Origin: Bradyrhizobium sp. CCBAU 53421
Lineage (GTDB): Bacteria; Pseudomonadota; Alphaproteobacteria; Rhizobiales; Xanthobacteraceae
DNA length: 64,000 nt
Direction: 5' to 3'
Assembly: GCF_015291625.1 (NCBI RefSeq)
Contig: NZ_CP030047.1
Coordinates: forward strand, 6,014,001-6,078,000
Shown here: piece after piece, positions 27,993 to 37,434 of the stretch
How positions within the stretch are numbered: the stretch's first letter is position 1
Layout: the number at the start of each line of letters is the position of its first letter
The notes under the pieces: model-generated
The model's input: the letters and a program-made list of their open reading frames with translations, nothing else
The model's database searches: none
Told to the model about the DNA's origin: nothing
Position numbers and translations under genes: made by a program

Positions 27993-28667
27993 TCAATAGC
28001 ATGTCCCGGAATCCCCGCCGAGCCGGCCGCAGCTCTCCGGGTTGGATTGTCGCCACTGCGCGACCGCCGCCGGCGGCTTGCTCGCCTCGGCCGGCTTGGC
28101 CGGCAGCCTGCTGCGCTCTTCGTCGAGGAGCTGCGCATGAAGCTTCTGGATCTGGACGTTTCGCTCGAGCAGGGAGATGGCGCGTGCCTGAACCTGCTCT
28201 GCCAAGGTTTTGCGCAGGGCATTCTCGCGATCGAGCAGATCGGGAAACGGCAGCAGCGGCCGAACGGGTTCGGTCGCCTTGATCACGCACGATGCCCGCG
28301 CCACCGCCTGCGCGATCTGATCCGGAAAGGCGTTCCGGCAATCCGCGAGCGCGCCGCTCAGGTTGACCGTTTCCGCCGGCGGGGTCGCCTCCGGAGCCGG
28401 TGCCGGCGCGGCTTCCGCTGCCGGTGGCGGCGCGGTTTCCGCTGCCGGTGCAGTTGCCGGTGTGGTCGCCGGATCCGCCTGCTGCTCGTTGGACTGGCGT
28501 GCAGCCCCGCAGCAGGACAGCAGGATGCAGAACAAGAGAGCGACCAGACATCTCGCGCGCCTTGGCCAATCCTCCCTGGCACGCCCCTCGATCGGGCGCC
28601 CGATTGCTATGTCGGTCACGGCAAGCCCCCATCGCGAGCCCCACCTGCCTCCTGCCGATACGAGCAT
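27993..28667 (-). CDS. Hypothetical lipoprotein with Ala/Pro linker and coiled coil
   Basis: About 224 residues. A hydrophobic segment RCLVALLFCILLSCC ends in a plausible lipobox. An Ala/Pro/Glu-rich linker made of repeated APAPE/PAAE units follows (about 65-100), then a domain with paired cysteines (LADCRNAF, ASCVIKA) and a helix-rich region (LLDRENALRKTLAEQVQARAISLLERNVQIQKL, quoted in part by its ends). The tail has two more cysteines (ESCGRL, GTCY). The start is uncertain: ATG 28667 gives a long lead before the signal, and GTG 28619 fits a lipoprotein better. Function is unknown; a cell-envelope location is inferred. Confidence 0.6.
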   Translation of the reverse strand: MLVSAGGRWGSRWGLAVTDIAIGRPIEGRAREDWPRRARCLVALLFCILLSCCGAARQSNEQQADPATTPATAPAAETAPPPAAEAAPAPAPEATPPAETVNLSGALADCRNAFPDQIAQAVARASCVIKATEPVRPLLPFPDLLDRENALRKTLAEQVQARAISLLERNVQIQKLHAQLLDEERSRLPAKPAEASKPPAAVAQWRQSNPESCGRLGGDSGTCY

Positions 28668-29336
28668 CACATCGAGCAACGTGTCGATCGCGACGGTTCA
28701 TTAGCCATGGGGGCGAGAGACTGGTTGAGGCGGCGCAACAGACACGCCGCCGCGCACCCACGCCCGCCTGCCAAAACAAACTGTCTGCGTAATGCGGGGA
28801 CGCAAAGCGGACCTTCCTTGGGCGAAATTGGTATCGACGAAAACCTGCATCTGCAAAAAAGTGGTATCTCGAAATATCGCATCGGCACGAAATGGCGCCG
28901 GTACACCCGATTGATTTTAGATGTAGTTTTGTTGGCGACGCAAGAGTCGCCTCTGGCGGAGCGGCGCGGTAGCTCGCCGGCCGCGCTGCACCGTCGCCTG
29001 GCGCGCGCGACGCCGCTCGCCCGACGATATCGAAGCGCATAGCGAGGCGATTCTTCGGCGCTGACTGCACCGGCGTGCGCCGCGGGCGTGAACGGCGGCA
29101 GTCTTGTCAACGACGACCGCCTCATCTCCGCGCGAACGGGCCGGCCGTATGCCTGGGCCATTGCTTTATCGATGGGCGCACGATCAGCATGGCCCGCCGG
29201 TGGTGAAATTTCCGCTTCATCAAGGACGAGTCCTTGCTCTAGGATCGGGCATTTCAATGAGAGCGCCGAGCATGCGCTCGAGGAATTTCCAGAACCAAAA
29301 ACGTACAGCGACTGATCCGGCGTCATGGGGCTCGAG
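28668..29336. other. Intergenic, nothing recognised
   Basis: About 670 bases between divergent genes. Frames on both strands look like compositional shadows (Ala/Arg-rich, no ribosome sites). A locally AT-richer piece at about 28840-28940 could contain promoters, but none can be assigned with confidence. Confidence 0.35.
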
Positions 29337-29873
29337 ATGACCGATCGTATTGCACTTTTCATCGATGGTGCGAATCTGCACACCACGGTCAAGAACCTCG
29401 GCTTCGAAGTCGACTTCCGGCGACTGCTTTCGGAGTTCGGCAAGCATGGGCAAATCGTCCGCGCATATTTCTACACGGTCGTGAGGGACGACGACGAGTT
29501 CAGCAGCCTTCGGCCGCTGGTGGATTGGCTCGATTACAACGGCTATGCGGTCCGGCGAAAGTCGGCCAAGCAACACGACGACGGCGACGGGCGGCGGCGG
29601 ATGAAGCGCAGCATCGGCATCGAGCTCGCGGTCGACGCAATGGAAATCGCGCACCGCATCGACCAGGCGTTCCTGTTCTCCGGCGATGGTGATCTGCGAG
29701 CCGTTGTCGAAGCCGTCAGGCGGATGGGCGTGCGTGTCACCGTCGTTTCCAGCATTCGAACCAAGCCGCCGATGATCGCTGATGAGCTTCGCAGGCACGC
29801 CGATGCCTTCGTCGAACTCGAGAGCCTCAGGTCATCGATCGAGCGTCCCCCGCATCCGATCGCGCCGGAATGA
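29337..29873 (+). CDS. NYN-domain (LabA/PIN-like) protein
   Basis: A 178-residue cytoplasmic protein with a PIN-like nuclease fold. The N-terminal motif RIALFIDGANLH has the first acidic residue; SGDGDLRAVVEAVRRMG has the conserved second acidic cluster; the strand VRVTVVSS lies between helices. These are the metal-binding positions of NYN domains, which are predicted or shown RNases. The start is taken at the second ATG (29337), with GGGG 6 nt upstream; 29325 is the alternative. It is a solo gene with no adjacent toxin-antitoxin partner, so general RNA metabolism is more likely than a TA role. Confidence 0.85.
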   Translation: MTDRIALFIDGANLHTTVKNLGFEVDFRRLLSEFGKHGQIVRAYFYTVVRDDDEFSSLRPLVDWLDYNGYAVRRKSAKQHDDGDGRRRMKRSIGIELAVDAMEIAHRIDQAFLFSGDGDLRAVVEAVRRMGVRVTVVSSIRTKPPMIADELRRHADAFVELESLRSSIERPPHPIAPE

Positions 29874-30005
29874 TTTGCGCGCGCCTTCCGAAGATCGACT
29901 GCAAACGCGAGCCGGGCCCGTCCGACCGCATCCGTACATCACCGAGTTGCGCCGGCCGCGCGGGGACATCAGTATGATCCCAACGCAACTGCAGAGGGAA
30001 AGCCA

Positions 30006-30479
30006 ATGTGGAGGTCGGTCGGCTGCGTCTTGGTGTTGCTGGCGGCGACGAGCGCGGCGCTAGCTGAACCTTCAAGGTTCATCTGCGACACGCCACGCGG
30101 CAAACGGGTCGAAGTTGGCCCCTCTGGCAAAGGCAGTGACGTTCAGTGGATCGATGACGATCTGGATGCGGTTCGGCCATCCGTCGTGATCGATGGCGAA
30201 ACCTTCTCGGTCACCTGGGGGACGTCGGTCGCGACGGAAGGCAAGGCAGCCAAGCTCACCACCTATGTCTTCGCGGCCGCGCACCGTAACGCCGCGTCGA
30301 TCTTTGCGACCCGGGTCGACGAGTCCACCGCCGAGATCTTCCGGTTCTATTTTGCCAGCAAGTCGCTCTACAAGCTGACGAGCCATCTGGGTGGCCCCTC
30401 GCCCGACGCCAAGGCCACGCCCTTCGTTGCGACCTACCTGGCGACCTGCCGTGACCAGGAGGCGGCGACCGGCCGTTAA
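30006..30479 (+). CDS. Secreted hypothetical protein
   Basis: A 157-residue protein with a classical signal peptide (MWRSVGCVLVLLAATSAALA, cleavage near residue 20). The mature part has two cysteines (FICDTP, ATCRDQ) that could form one disulfide, and alternating beta-like segments (RPSVVIDGETFSVTWGTS). GAGGGAAAGCCA precedes the ATG, a good ribosome site. The family was not recognised. It is monocistronic as far as seen, followed by about 250 nt of AT-richer DNA before the TolC gene. Confidence 0.7.
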   Translation: MWRSVGCVLVLLAATSAALAEPSRFICDTPRGKRVEVGPSGKGSDVQWIDDDLDAVRPSVVIDGETFSVTWGTSVATEGKAAKLTTYVFAAAHRNAASIFATRVDESTAEIFRFYFASKSLYKLTSHLGGPSPDAKATPFVATYLATCRDQEAATGR

Positions 30480-30726
30480 GACGGCCTTAACTGACCTTCC
30501 CTGTTCCGGTCGCCGGTGTTGCCGGCCGGCACCAGTCCCAACGATCGTTGAACACAGTCAAATTATTGAATTTTAATAAAAATCTCGATACTGCCGACCG
30601 CGGGCGCCCGCTCCTCCGCTCCACTTAGAACGGCTGTGTGGCTGAAATGTCATAGGTTGAGGAACCTTCCTTTGTTAGCCTTCGGCAGATTCTACGTAAT
30701 ATTTTTATGAGTAGGGGCGGGGAATT

Positions 30727-32436
30727 ATGAAATCGGCCTACGCGGTCATCGCATGCTTGTGCCTAGCATCAACGTCAGTGCGTGCCGACGTTTTTTCCAT
30801 TAACGATGCATTGCGCCAGGCGATGTTGACCAACCCGGGCGTGGGCGAAGCTTCCGCCAACCGGCGGGCGACGGAAAGCGAGCTGAGACAGACCCAGAGC
30901 ACGCTGCTGCCACAGGTCCGCATCGATGCCAGCTACGGCCCGGAAAAGTTCGATCAACCTCCGGGTGTGATCAACACCGTGGTGACACCGACCGTCGGCT
31001 CGGGACCATGGCGCAACGGCAGCCAGGAATCGGTGGTTGTGCGCCAGCTGCTCTGGGACGGCTTCTCGTCGATCTATGACGTCTGGCGTCAGACCGCGCG
31101 CGTCAATGCGGCGGCCTCCCGCGTCAAGGAACGCACCGAGTTGCTGGCCCTCGACGCCGCCGAAGGCTACATGGACGTCGTGCGCTACATGCGGCTGGTC
31201 AGCCTTGCCCAGCAGAACGTCGCCAATCACGAGAAGATCTTTGCCAACGTGAATTCCCGCTTCTCGGGCGGCCGTGCCGGCGAAGGCGACCTGGAGCAAG
31301 CACGCGAGCGCGTCGAAGCCGCCCGTGCGGCACTCTCGGAGTTCCAGCGCAGCCTCGACGATGCCAGGGCGAAGTACCGCAAGGTCGTCGGCCTTGAGCC
31401 GATCAATGTTCGCTTCCCGAGCCCCCTCGCAGGTCTGCCGCACAGCCGCGACGAAGCGCTGGCGACCACGCTGCGGTTCAATTCGACCATCGCAGCGGCG
31501 CAATCCGACGCCGACGCCGCCAAGCATGCATTCAAGGCGACCGACGGCACGTTCGGCCCGAAGTTCTATCTCGAGGGACGGGCGACCCACTACGACAACT
31601 CATTCCCGTATGTGGCGGCCCCGGGAAGTCCCGCCGTCACGCATGAGGACTACAGCGGCAAGGTTGTGATGTCGTGGGACATCTTCCGCGGTGGCCAGGA
31701 TGCCTGGAACAGGTCGGAGAAGGCCGAGCGCTATACCGAAGCCACCATGCGGCACGCCCGCCTGCAGCGCGACGCTTATGAATCGATCGACAAGGCGTGG
31801 AATGCCCGTACGATTACGGCCACGCGCATTGCCGCTCTGGCGCGTCAGCTCGAAGCCGACCGGAAGACCATCGCGGCGTTCCAGAAGGAATATGAGCTCG
31901 GTCAGCGCTCCCTGATCGACCTGCTGAACGCGCAGAATCAATTCTTCAACGCGTCGGTCTCGCTCACCTCCGCCCGCAGCGTCGTGGTCTTCGCCGACTA
32001 CCAGCTGCTGGCCGCGATGGGGACCTTGATCGAGTATCTGAAGGCTCCGCCGCCGGTCGACGCGGCGCCGACCGACATGCTCTCGATCGGCCTGCCGCGC
32101 TACTCGTTCCCCACCCTGCGCGTGAACCTTCCGCAAACCGGCCCCGAGCCGCTGCATGTCGGCGTGCCGGCTCCCGCCGCCACGGTCCGCCCCGCCAAGG
32201 GCTACGCCGCAGCTTCGGCAGCTCAGCCGAAGGATACCGGTTTTGCCGATCGGTTCACCGGCGCCACCACGACCGCGGCAGTGCCCGGCTCCGCGGAATG
32301 GATGCAGCAGCAAAAGAGCGCTGCGGACGGCCCCAATGTGATCTACGCGAATCCGTCGGTCACGACGAATGCGAGCTCCTATGCGTCGACAAAGCCCCAC
32401 TGGCTCCTGTCGGCCTTCCCGAGCTCGGCCCAATAG
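30727..32436 (+). CDS. TolC-family outer membrane protein of type I secretion (LapE-like)
   Basis: A 569-residue protein with a signal peptide (cleavage near ADV, residue 20). Two outer membrane efflux repeats follow: INDALRQAMLTNPGVGEASA at the start of the first, and YELGQRSLIDLLNAQNQFF, the typical TolC signature, in the second. A Pro/Ala-rich C-terminal extension of about 130 residues after GTLIEYLKAPPP is longer than in E. coli TolC. It forms the outer membrane tunnel for the ABC transporter and adaptor encoded directly downstream, most likely for the giant adhesin. GGGG precedes the ATG. A strong terminator follows, so it is a separate transcript from lapB. Confidence 0.9.
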   Translation: MKSAYAVIACLCLASTSVRADVFSINDALRQAMLTNPGVGEASANRRATESELRQTQSTLLPQVRIDASYGPEKFDQPPGVINTVVTPTVGSGPWRNGSQESVVVRQLLWDGFSSIYDVWRQTARVNAAASRVKERTELLALDAAEGYMDVVRYMRLVSLAQQNVANHEKIFANVNSRFSGGRAGEGDLEQARERVEAARAALSEFQRSLDDARAKYRKVVGLEPINVRFPSPLAGLPHSRDEALATTLRFNSTIAAAQSDADAAKHAFKATDGTFGPKFYLEGRATHYDNSFPYVAAPGSPAVTHEDYSGKVVMSWDIFRGGQDAWNRSEKAERYTEATMRHARLQRDAYESIDKAWNARTITATRIAALARQLEADRKTIAAFQKEYELGQRSLIDLLNAQNQFFNASVSLTSARSVVVFADYQLLAAMGTLIEYLKAPPPVDAAPTDMLSIGLPRYSFPTLRVNLPQTGPEPLHVGVPAPAATVRPAKGYAAASAAQPKDTGFADRFTGATTTAAVPGSAEWMQQQKSAADGPNVIYANPSVTTNASSYASTKPHWLLSAFPSSAQ

Positions 32437-32465
32437 AGCAGCCGCCAGCCAACATCAGGACTTCA

Positions 32466-32491
32466 GAAAGGGCCCCGAACGGGGCCCTTTC
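32466..32491 (+). terminator. Strong hairpin terminator after TolC gene
   Basis: A perfect 11-bp stem (GAAAGGGCCCC and GGGGCCCTTTC) with a GAAC loop begins 30 nt after the stop. The stem itself ends in TTTC; the T-run is short, but position and stability support termination. Confidence 0.75.
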
Positions 32492-32608
32492 GATTCCCGT
32501 ATTAATACTTAAAGCAAGTTTCGCTGATTTTGTTCGCTATTTGTTGTACCCTGCTCGAAATCATCGAATGCGATTTCTGCATTTCCATTTTGGTTGTCGA
32601 GGTTTCAG

Positions 32609-34858
32609 TTGTTGTTTCGAACCCCCACCGCGGCGGCTGACGCCGTCCGCTCCCCGTCGGATGATCCAACTTCAAAGCCCGTCGTGACAAGCCGGCCGCG
32701 CGCACTCGGCGACGATCCCCTCACCGCGTCGTTGACTTATCTCGCTGCGCATCACGGCCGCGCCGTCAGTCGCGAAGCGCTGCTCGGCGGATTGCCGATC
32801 ACCGACGGACGCCTGTCGGTGTCGCTCTATGACCGCGCAGCCAGGCGCGCCGGCCTGGAGACCGAGGCCGTCAAGCGCGGCATTTCGGACATTCCCGCGC
32901 TGGTCTTGCCGGCCGTCCTCATCATGAAGGACGGCTCCGCGCTCATCCTGCTCGGCGTGGACGCCGCGAACAAGGCCATCAAGTTCGTCGACCCGGCGAC
33001 GCCGAACGTCCCGCGCGTTGCTGAAGTCGCCTCGATCGCGGCGGACTATACCGGCTACGCATTCCTGGTGCGAAGCGCCGCGCAGGCCGATGCGCGCGCC
33101 ATCGCCGCCGGAGACATTCCCAAGAACCACTGGTTCTGGTCGGTGGTGAAGACGCACTGGCGCAGTTACGGACACATCGCGACCGCCGCCTTCCTGACCA
33201 ACATCCTCGCGCTGGCGACGCCGTTGTTCACGATGAGCGTCTACGACCGCGTCATCCCCAACGGCGCAATCCCCTCCCTCATTGCCCTCTCGATCGGCAT
33301 GGGGCTCGGCATCGTCTTCGATTTCATCTTCCGCATGGTCCGCAGCCGCATGATCGACGTGACCGGCAAGACCATCGACGTCGTGCTCGCGGCCAACATC
33401 TTCGAGCATGTGATGTCGGTGAAGATGGCGCAGCGGCCGACCTCGGTCGGCATCCTCGCCAATCAGCTCCGGGACTTCGATTCGGTGCGCGAATTCTTCA
33501 CCTCCGGAAGCGTGGTTTCGGCGACGGACCTGCTGTTCGCCATCCTGTTTGTCGGCGTGCTGTTCGTGATCGCCGGACCGCTGGCCTGGATCCCGCTGAT
33601 CATGCTGCCACTGGTCATGTTGGTCGGCTTCCTGCTGCAGCGTCCGCTCGATCGCGCCATGAAGCGGCTGCAGGCCGAATCCGCCGCCCGGCACGGCGTG
33701 CTCGTCGAGTCGCTGTCCGGTCTCGAAACCGTCCGCGCGACCGGCGCCGAGGCCCGCATGCAGACCTTGTGGGAACGTTCGGTTGCGGCGACCGCCCGCT
33801 CGGGTGAGGACGTTCACTTCTGGTCGTCGATGTCGCTGACGAGCGCGAGCACGGCCCAGCAGATCACCAGCCTGCTGCTCGTCATCGTCGGCATTTTCCT
33901 GATCCTCGACGGCAAGCTGAGCGTCGGCGCGCTGGTCGCCGCGAACATGCTCGCCGGCCGCGTTCTGGCGCCGATCGCCGGCATCGCCTCGGTGATCACC
34001 AGGGGAACGCAGACGCTGACGTCGCTCAAGGCCATCGACCGCATCATGTCGATCGAACGCGAGCGATCGCCGACCCGGTCCTATGTCGCAAGGCGGATCG
34101 ACGACGGCAAGGTCGCCTTCGAGAACGTGTCGTTCGCCTACCCCAATGCGCCGGGCAACGCGCTCGAAAAGGTCAGCTTCAAGATCGAGGGTGGCGAAAG
34201 GGTCGGCATCATCGGCAGGGTGGGATCCGGCAAGACCACGGTCGGCCGGTTGCTGCTCGGGTTCTACGAGCCGAAGGAAGGCCGCATCCTGGTCGACGGC
34301 GTCGACTCGCGCCAATACGATCCTTCGGACCTGCGCGCCGGCATCGGCTTTGCGATGCAGGATACCGACCTGTTCTTCGGCAAGCTGCGCGACAACATCG
34401 CCCTCGGCAAACCGGAGGCGACCGACGAGGAAGTCCTGCTCGCCGCGCGGCTCTCCGGCGTCGAGAGCTTCATCGCCGGCCACCCGATGGGCTATGACAT
34501 GCCGATCTCGGAAGGCGGCCGCAGCCTGTCCGGCGGCCAGAAGCAGGCGATCGGATTAGCCCGCGTCTTGATCCGCAAACCGCGCGTGCTCTTCCTCGAT
34601 GAGCCGACCGCGCACTTCGACATTCGTAGCGAGCAGGAGTTCCTCGAGCGGCTCAAGGGATTCCGCGACGAGCGGATGACGATCATCATCTCGACCCATC
34701 GCCTGTCATTGCTGAACATGGTCGATCGCCTGCTGCTGTTCGACAACGGCCGCCTGGTTGCCGACGGCCCGCGCGACAAGGTGCTCGCCCTTTTGCAGGG
34801 CAAGCCCGCGTCCACGGCTCCGGCGCCCGAGAACACGATCCAGCCGAAAACTGCATAA
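32609..34858 (+). CDS. lapB: Type I secretion ABC transporter, LapB-type permease/ATPase
   Basis: About 749 residues. The N-terminal domain (about 30-150) is a C39-peptidase-like domain without the catalytic cysteine (TASLTYLAAHHGR where the Cys would be). It is typical of exporters for large RTX adhesins that are not cut during export. The transmembrane domain (about 165-460) and nucleotide-binding domain follow. The latter has Walker A GRVGSGKTT at about 536-544, signature LSGGQ, Walker B VLFLDEPTAHFD and the H-loop STHRLS. No Met codon is suitably placed. TTG 32609 has GAGG 6 nt upstream; another TTG lies at 32594. The adaptor gene starts 12 nt downstream. Confidence 0.92.
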   Translation: MLFRTPTAAADAVRSPSDDPTSKPVVTSRPRALGDDPLTASLTYLAAHHGRAVSREALLGGLPITDGRLSVSLYDRAARRAGLETEAVKRGISDIPALVLPAVLIMKDGSALILLGVDAANKAIKFVDPATPNVPRVAEVASIAADYTGYAFLVRSAAQADARAIAAGDIPKNHWFWSVVKTHWRSYGHIATAAFLTNILALATPLFTMSVYDRVIPNGAIPSLIALSIGMGLGIVFDFIFRMVRSRMIDVTGKTIDVVLAANIFEHVMSVKMAQRPTSVGILANQLRDFDSVREFFTSGSVVSATDLLFAILFVGVLFVIAGPLAWIPLIMLPLVMLVGFLLQRPLDRAMKRLQAESAARHGVLVESLSGLETVRATGAEARMQTLWERSVAATARSGEDVHFWSSMSLTSASTAQQITSLLLVIVGIFLILDGKLSVGALVAANMLAGRVLAPIAGIASVITRGTQTLTSLKAIDRIMSIERERSPTRSYVARRIDDGKVAFENVSFAYPNAPGNALEKVSFKIEGGERVGIIGRVGSGKTTVGRLLLGFYEPKEGRILVDGVDSRQYDPSDLRAGIGFAMQDTDLFFGKLRDNIALGKPEATDEEVLLAARLSGVESFIAGHPMGYDMPISEGGRSLSGGQKQAIGLARVLIRKPRVLFLDEPTAHFDIRSEQEFLERLKGFRDERMTIIISTHRLSLLNMVDRLLLFDNGRLVADGPRDKVLALLQGKPASTAPAPENTIQPKTA

Positions 34859-34870
34859 CGAGCGAATATT

Positions 34871-36121
34871 ATGGCGTCTTCCGATTTTGCGTTTGCAAAT
34901 GATATCCGTTCCGCGGCGCTGCTGCGCACGCCCCGCACCTCCCGCATGCTGCTGTGGACGTCGTGCGCCCTGCTCGCGACGTTCCTGATCTGGGCGCATT
35001 TTGCCGTGCTGGACGAGGTCAAGCGCGGCAACGGCCGTGTCGTGCCGTCGCGGCAGATGCAGGTGGTGCAATCGCTTGAAGGCGGCATCGTCGGCGACAT
35101 CCTGATCCGGGAAGGCGACATCGTTCAGCAGGGCCAGTCGCTGATGCGCATCGACGATACGAAATTCGCCGCCGAGTTCGGCGAGATCCGCGAGCGCCGC
35201 GCGGCGGCGGCGGCGCGGGTGGCCCGCCTCGAGGCCGAGGCGCGCGGACGGAGCGAAATCAGCTTTCCGGACGATCTCGACAAGATGGTTCCGGCGGCCG
35301 TCGCGACCGAGTCCAGCGTGTTCAAGATGCGGGCCCAGAAGGTCGCGCAGGACATCGACGTCCTCAATCAGCAGGTCACTCGCCTCTCCGGCTCCCTCAA
35401 GCTCCTGGAACGCGAGCAGACCCTGACCCGCAAGCTCTATGAGCAGAAGGTCGTGCCCGAGATCGAGATGCTGCGGCTTGACCGGCAGGCCACCGACATG
35501 AAGGGCCAGCTGGCCGAGGCGCAGTCCAAGATCGCGAACATCACCACGTCCTTCCGCTCGCAGGCCGACGAGGATCTGGCCAAATCTCGCGGCGACCTCG
35601 CCGTCCTCGACGAGAACATCAAGTCGGCCCAGGACCGGGTCCGCCGCACCGATCTGAAGGCACCGGTCCACGGCATCGTCAACAAACTGAATGTCAGCAC
35701 CATCGGCGCCGTCGTGGCGCCGGGCGCCAACCTGATGGATATCGTGCCTCTCGACGACACGCTGCTGGTCGAGGGCCGGATTCGTCCCCAGGACATCGCC
35801 TTCATCCGTCCCGACCAGGACGCGGTGGTGAAGGTCAGTGCCTATGATTCTTCGGTCTACGGATCGCTGAAGGGCAAGGTCGAACGCATCAGCGCCGACA
35901 CCATCGTCGACGACAAGGCCGAGAAGACCGAACGTCAAGAGACCTTCTACCGGGTCATGGTGCGCACCGAAAAGAACCATCTCGGCACCGAGCAGCACCC
36001 GCTGCCGATCATTCCGGGCATGGTGACCACGGTCGAGGTCCTGACCGGACAGAAGTCCGTGCTGGACTACATCATCAAGCCCGCTCGCCTGCTGCGTGAA
36101 GAGGCGCTGCGCGAACGCTGA
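34871..36121 (+). CDS. lapC: Type I secretion membrane fusion protein (HlyD/LapC family)
   Basis: A 416-residue periplasmic adaptor with one membrane helix (about 26-45). The first lipoyl half-motif follows (VVQSLEGGIVGDILIREGDIVQQGQ, given by its core EGGIV). A long coiled coil lies at about 105-245 (LEREQTLTRKLYEQKVVPE). The second lipoyl half is RTDLKAPVHGIVNKL, and the beta-barrel domain closes with IIPGMVTTVEVLTG. It links the ABC exporter to the TolC tunnel. The ATG lies 12 nt after the lapB stop, so they form an operon. Confidence 0.93.
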   Translation: MASSDFAFANDIRSAALLRTPRTSRMLLWTSCALLATFLIWAHFAVLDEVKRGNGRVVPSRQMQVVQSLEGGIVGDILIREGDIVQQGQSLMRIDDTKFAAEFGEIRERRAAAAARVARLEAEARGRSEISFPDDLDKMVPAAVATESSVFKMRAQKVAQDIDVLNQQVTRLSGSLKLLEREQTLTRKLYEQKVVPEIEMLRLDRQATDMKGQLAEAQSKIANITTSFRSQADEDLAKSRGDLAVLDENIKSAQDRVRRTDLKAPVHGIVNKLNVSTIGAVVAPGANLMDIVPLDDTLLVEGRIRPQDIAFIRPDQDAVVKVSAYDSSVYGSLKGKVERISADTIVDDKAEKTERQETFYRVMVRTEKNHLGTEQHPLPIIPGMVTTVEVLTGQKSVLDYIIKPARLLREEALRER

Positions 36122-36341
36122 CCGGAACCGCGGCGTACGTGGTTAACCGATCATGACCTGTGGTCGTTCAATTTCGAACGAACCGGCCAACCATGGATTG
36201 ACCGCCTTCTCGACAATCCAGGTCGCAGCCCCCTCCACTTAACTCGGCTTAAGCCGCCAAGACGCCAGTCTGCGTCCCGATAACAGCGGGGACGCAGATC
36301 GACGCACAGACGTCGACGGTCCCCGGCATTGGGGACGTCAT

Positions 36342-37355
36342 ATGAAGTCGCTGAAGATTGCTTCGTCGGCGGTCATCGCCGTGGCTGCATTTTCAATAAG
36401 TTTTTGCACAGCGTCGTCTGCGTTTGCCGCGGACGAGCTTTCTCTCGGCAATCCCGCCGGCGAGCTCGCGCCGGCTTCGGATGCCGCAGCGAACCGCCCG
36501 CCTGCCACCTTCTTCACCATCGCCGACGTGCTGGCCAAGCTCGACCGGCAGCGCGGCCGTGGCCCGAACGCCATTCGCACCGCCTCGCTCACGCCGCCGA
36601 ACACGGCGACCGATGCGTTGCCTGCGGCGAAGCCGCTTCCGCCTGTTGGCGCCGAACCGTTCGGCCTGTTCACCTTCCGCGCACCTGAGAACGGCCTGTG
36701 GCGCAAATGGCGCGGCCTCGAATCCGACCTCGCAAGGGAGCAGACCGTCCTCGCGCATTGCCGGGAGAACGCCGCCGATTGCCCGCCCAATGCCGCGCAG
36801 TTCCTTCGCCTGATCAACGCGGTCAAGTCCAAGTCTGGACGCGACCGGCTGGATGAGGCCAACCGCGCCGTCAACCAGGCGATCCGCTATGTCAGCGACT
36901 TCGCCCAGCACGGTGAAGCCGACCGCTGGACGGCTCCACTCGCCACCTTCGCGACCGGCAAGGGCGATTGCGAGGACTACGCGATCGCAAAATACATCGC
37001 GCTCAGCGAAGCCGGCTTCCCGCGCGAGGAGCTGCGCCTGGTGCTCGGCCGCGATCGCGCCATCCGCCAGGATCATGCGGTGCTGGCGGCGCGGCTGGAC
37101 GGCCATTGGCTGATCCTGGATAGCCGCCGCTCGGAGCTGATCGACGACGGCGAGCTCGACAACTTCACGCCGATGTTTGCGATCAACGAGCGCGGCGTCC
37201 AGCTGTTTGCTGCCCCCTACGCCAAGCGGCTTCCGCTCGGCGACGAGCTCGACGCGGCACCGGCGGCCGCCAATGCGGCGGACGCCGAATGGACCGGTGT
37301 CGAGGCGCCTGAAGCCGTAAGCCCGCTGCCGGGCTTCCTGCCCGTGCTGATGTAA
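36342..37355 (+). CDS. lapG: LapG-like periplasmic cysteine protease (BTLCP family)
   Basis: A 337-residue protein with a signal peptide (AFAADE, cleavage near 30). The transglutaminase-like catalytic triad is visible: Cys210 in GKGDCEDYA, His245 in RQDHAVLA and Asp260 in WLILDSR. LapG proteases cut N-terminal di-alanine sites of giant adhesins and so release them from the cell surface. The adjacent convergent gene encodes such an adhesin with a matching site. A Pro/Ala-rich stretch (about 80-105) and a C-terminal Ala/Pro tail are extensions not needed for catalysis. It lies 220 nt after lapC, perhaps under its own promoter. No LapD-like c-di-GMP receptor is encoded in the window. Confidence 0.9.
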   Translation: MKSLKIASSAVIAVAAFSISFCTASSAFAADELSLGNPAGELAPASDAAANRPPATFFTIADVLAKLDRQRGRGPNAIRTASLTPPNTATDALPAAKPLPPVGAEPFGLFTFRAPENGLWRKWRGLESDLAREQTVLAHCRENAADCPPNAAQFLRLINAVKSKSGRDRLDEANRAVNQAIRYVSDFAQHGEADRWTAPLATFATGKGDCEDYAIAKYIALSEAGFPREELRLVLGRDRAIRQDHAVLAARLDGHWLILDSRRSELIDDGELDNFTPMFAINERGVQLFAAPYAKRLPLGDELDAAPAAANAADAEWTGVEAPEAVSPLPGFLPVLM

Positions 37356-37385
37356 CGGCACGCGGCAAGAAAACAGCGCAAGAAA

Positions 37386-37413
37386 AAACCCCGTCGAAAA
37401 TTCGACGGGGTTT
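37386..37413 (-). terminator. Intrinsic terminator between convergent lapG and adhesin genes
   Basis: A perfect 13-bp stem (AAACCCCGTCGAA and TTCGACGGGGTTT) with a 2-nt loop. Read on the minus strand it is followed by six T, so it terminates the adhesin transcript. On the plus strand only three T follow before a G-run, so termination of lapG would be weaker. Confidence 0.85.
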
Positions 37414-37434
37414 GGGGGGGCCTATCTAGGCCGA

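Noticed and set aside
32612..32630. A TTCGAACCCC stretch resembling a tRNA T-arm
   Set aside because: No acceptor, D or anticodon arms can be formed around it; it lies at the start of the lapB reading frame.
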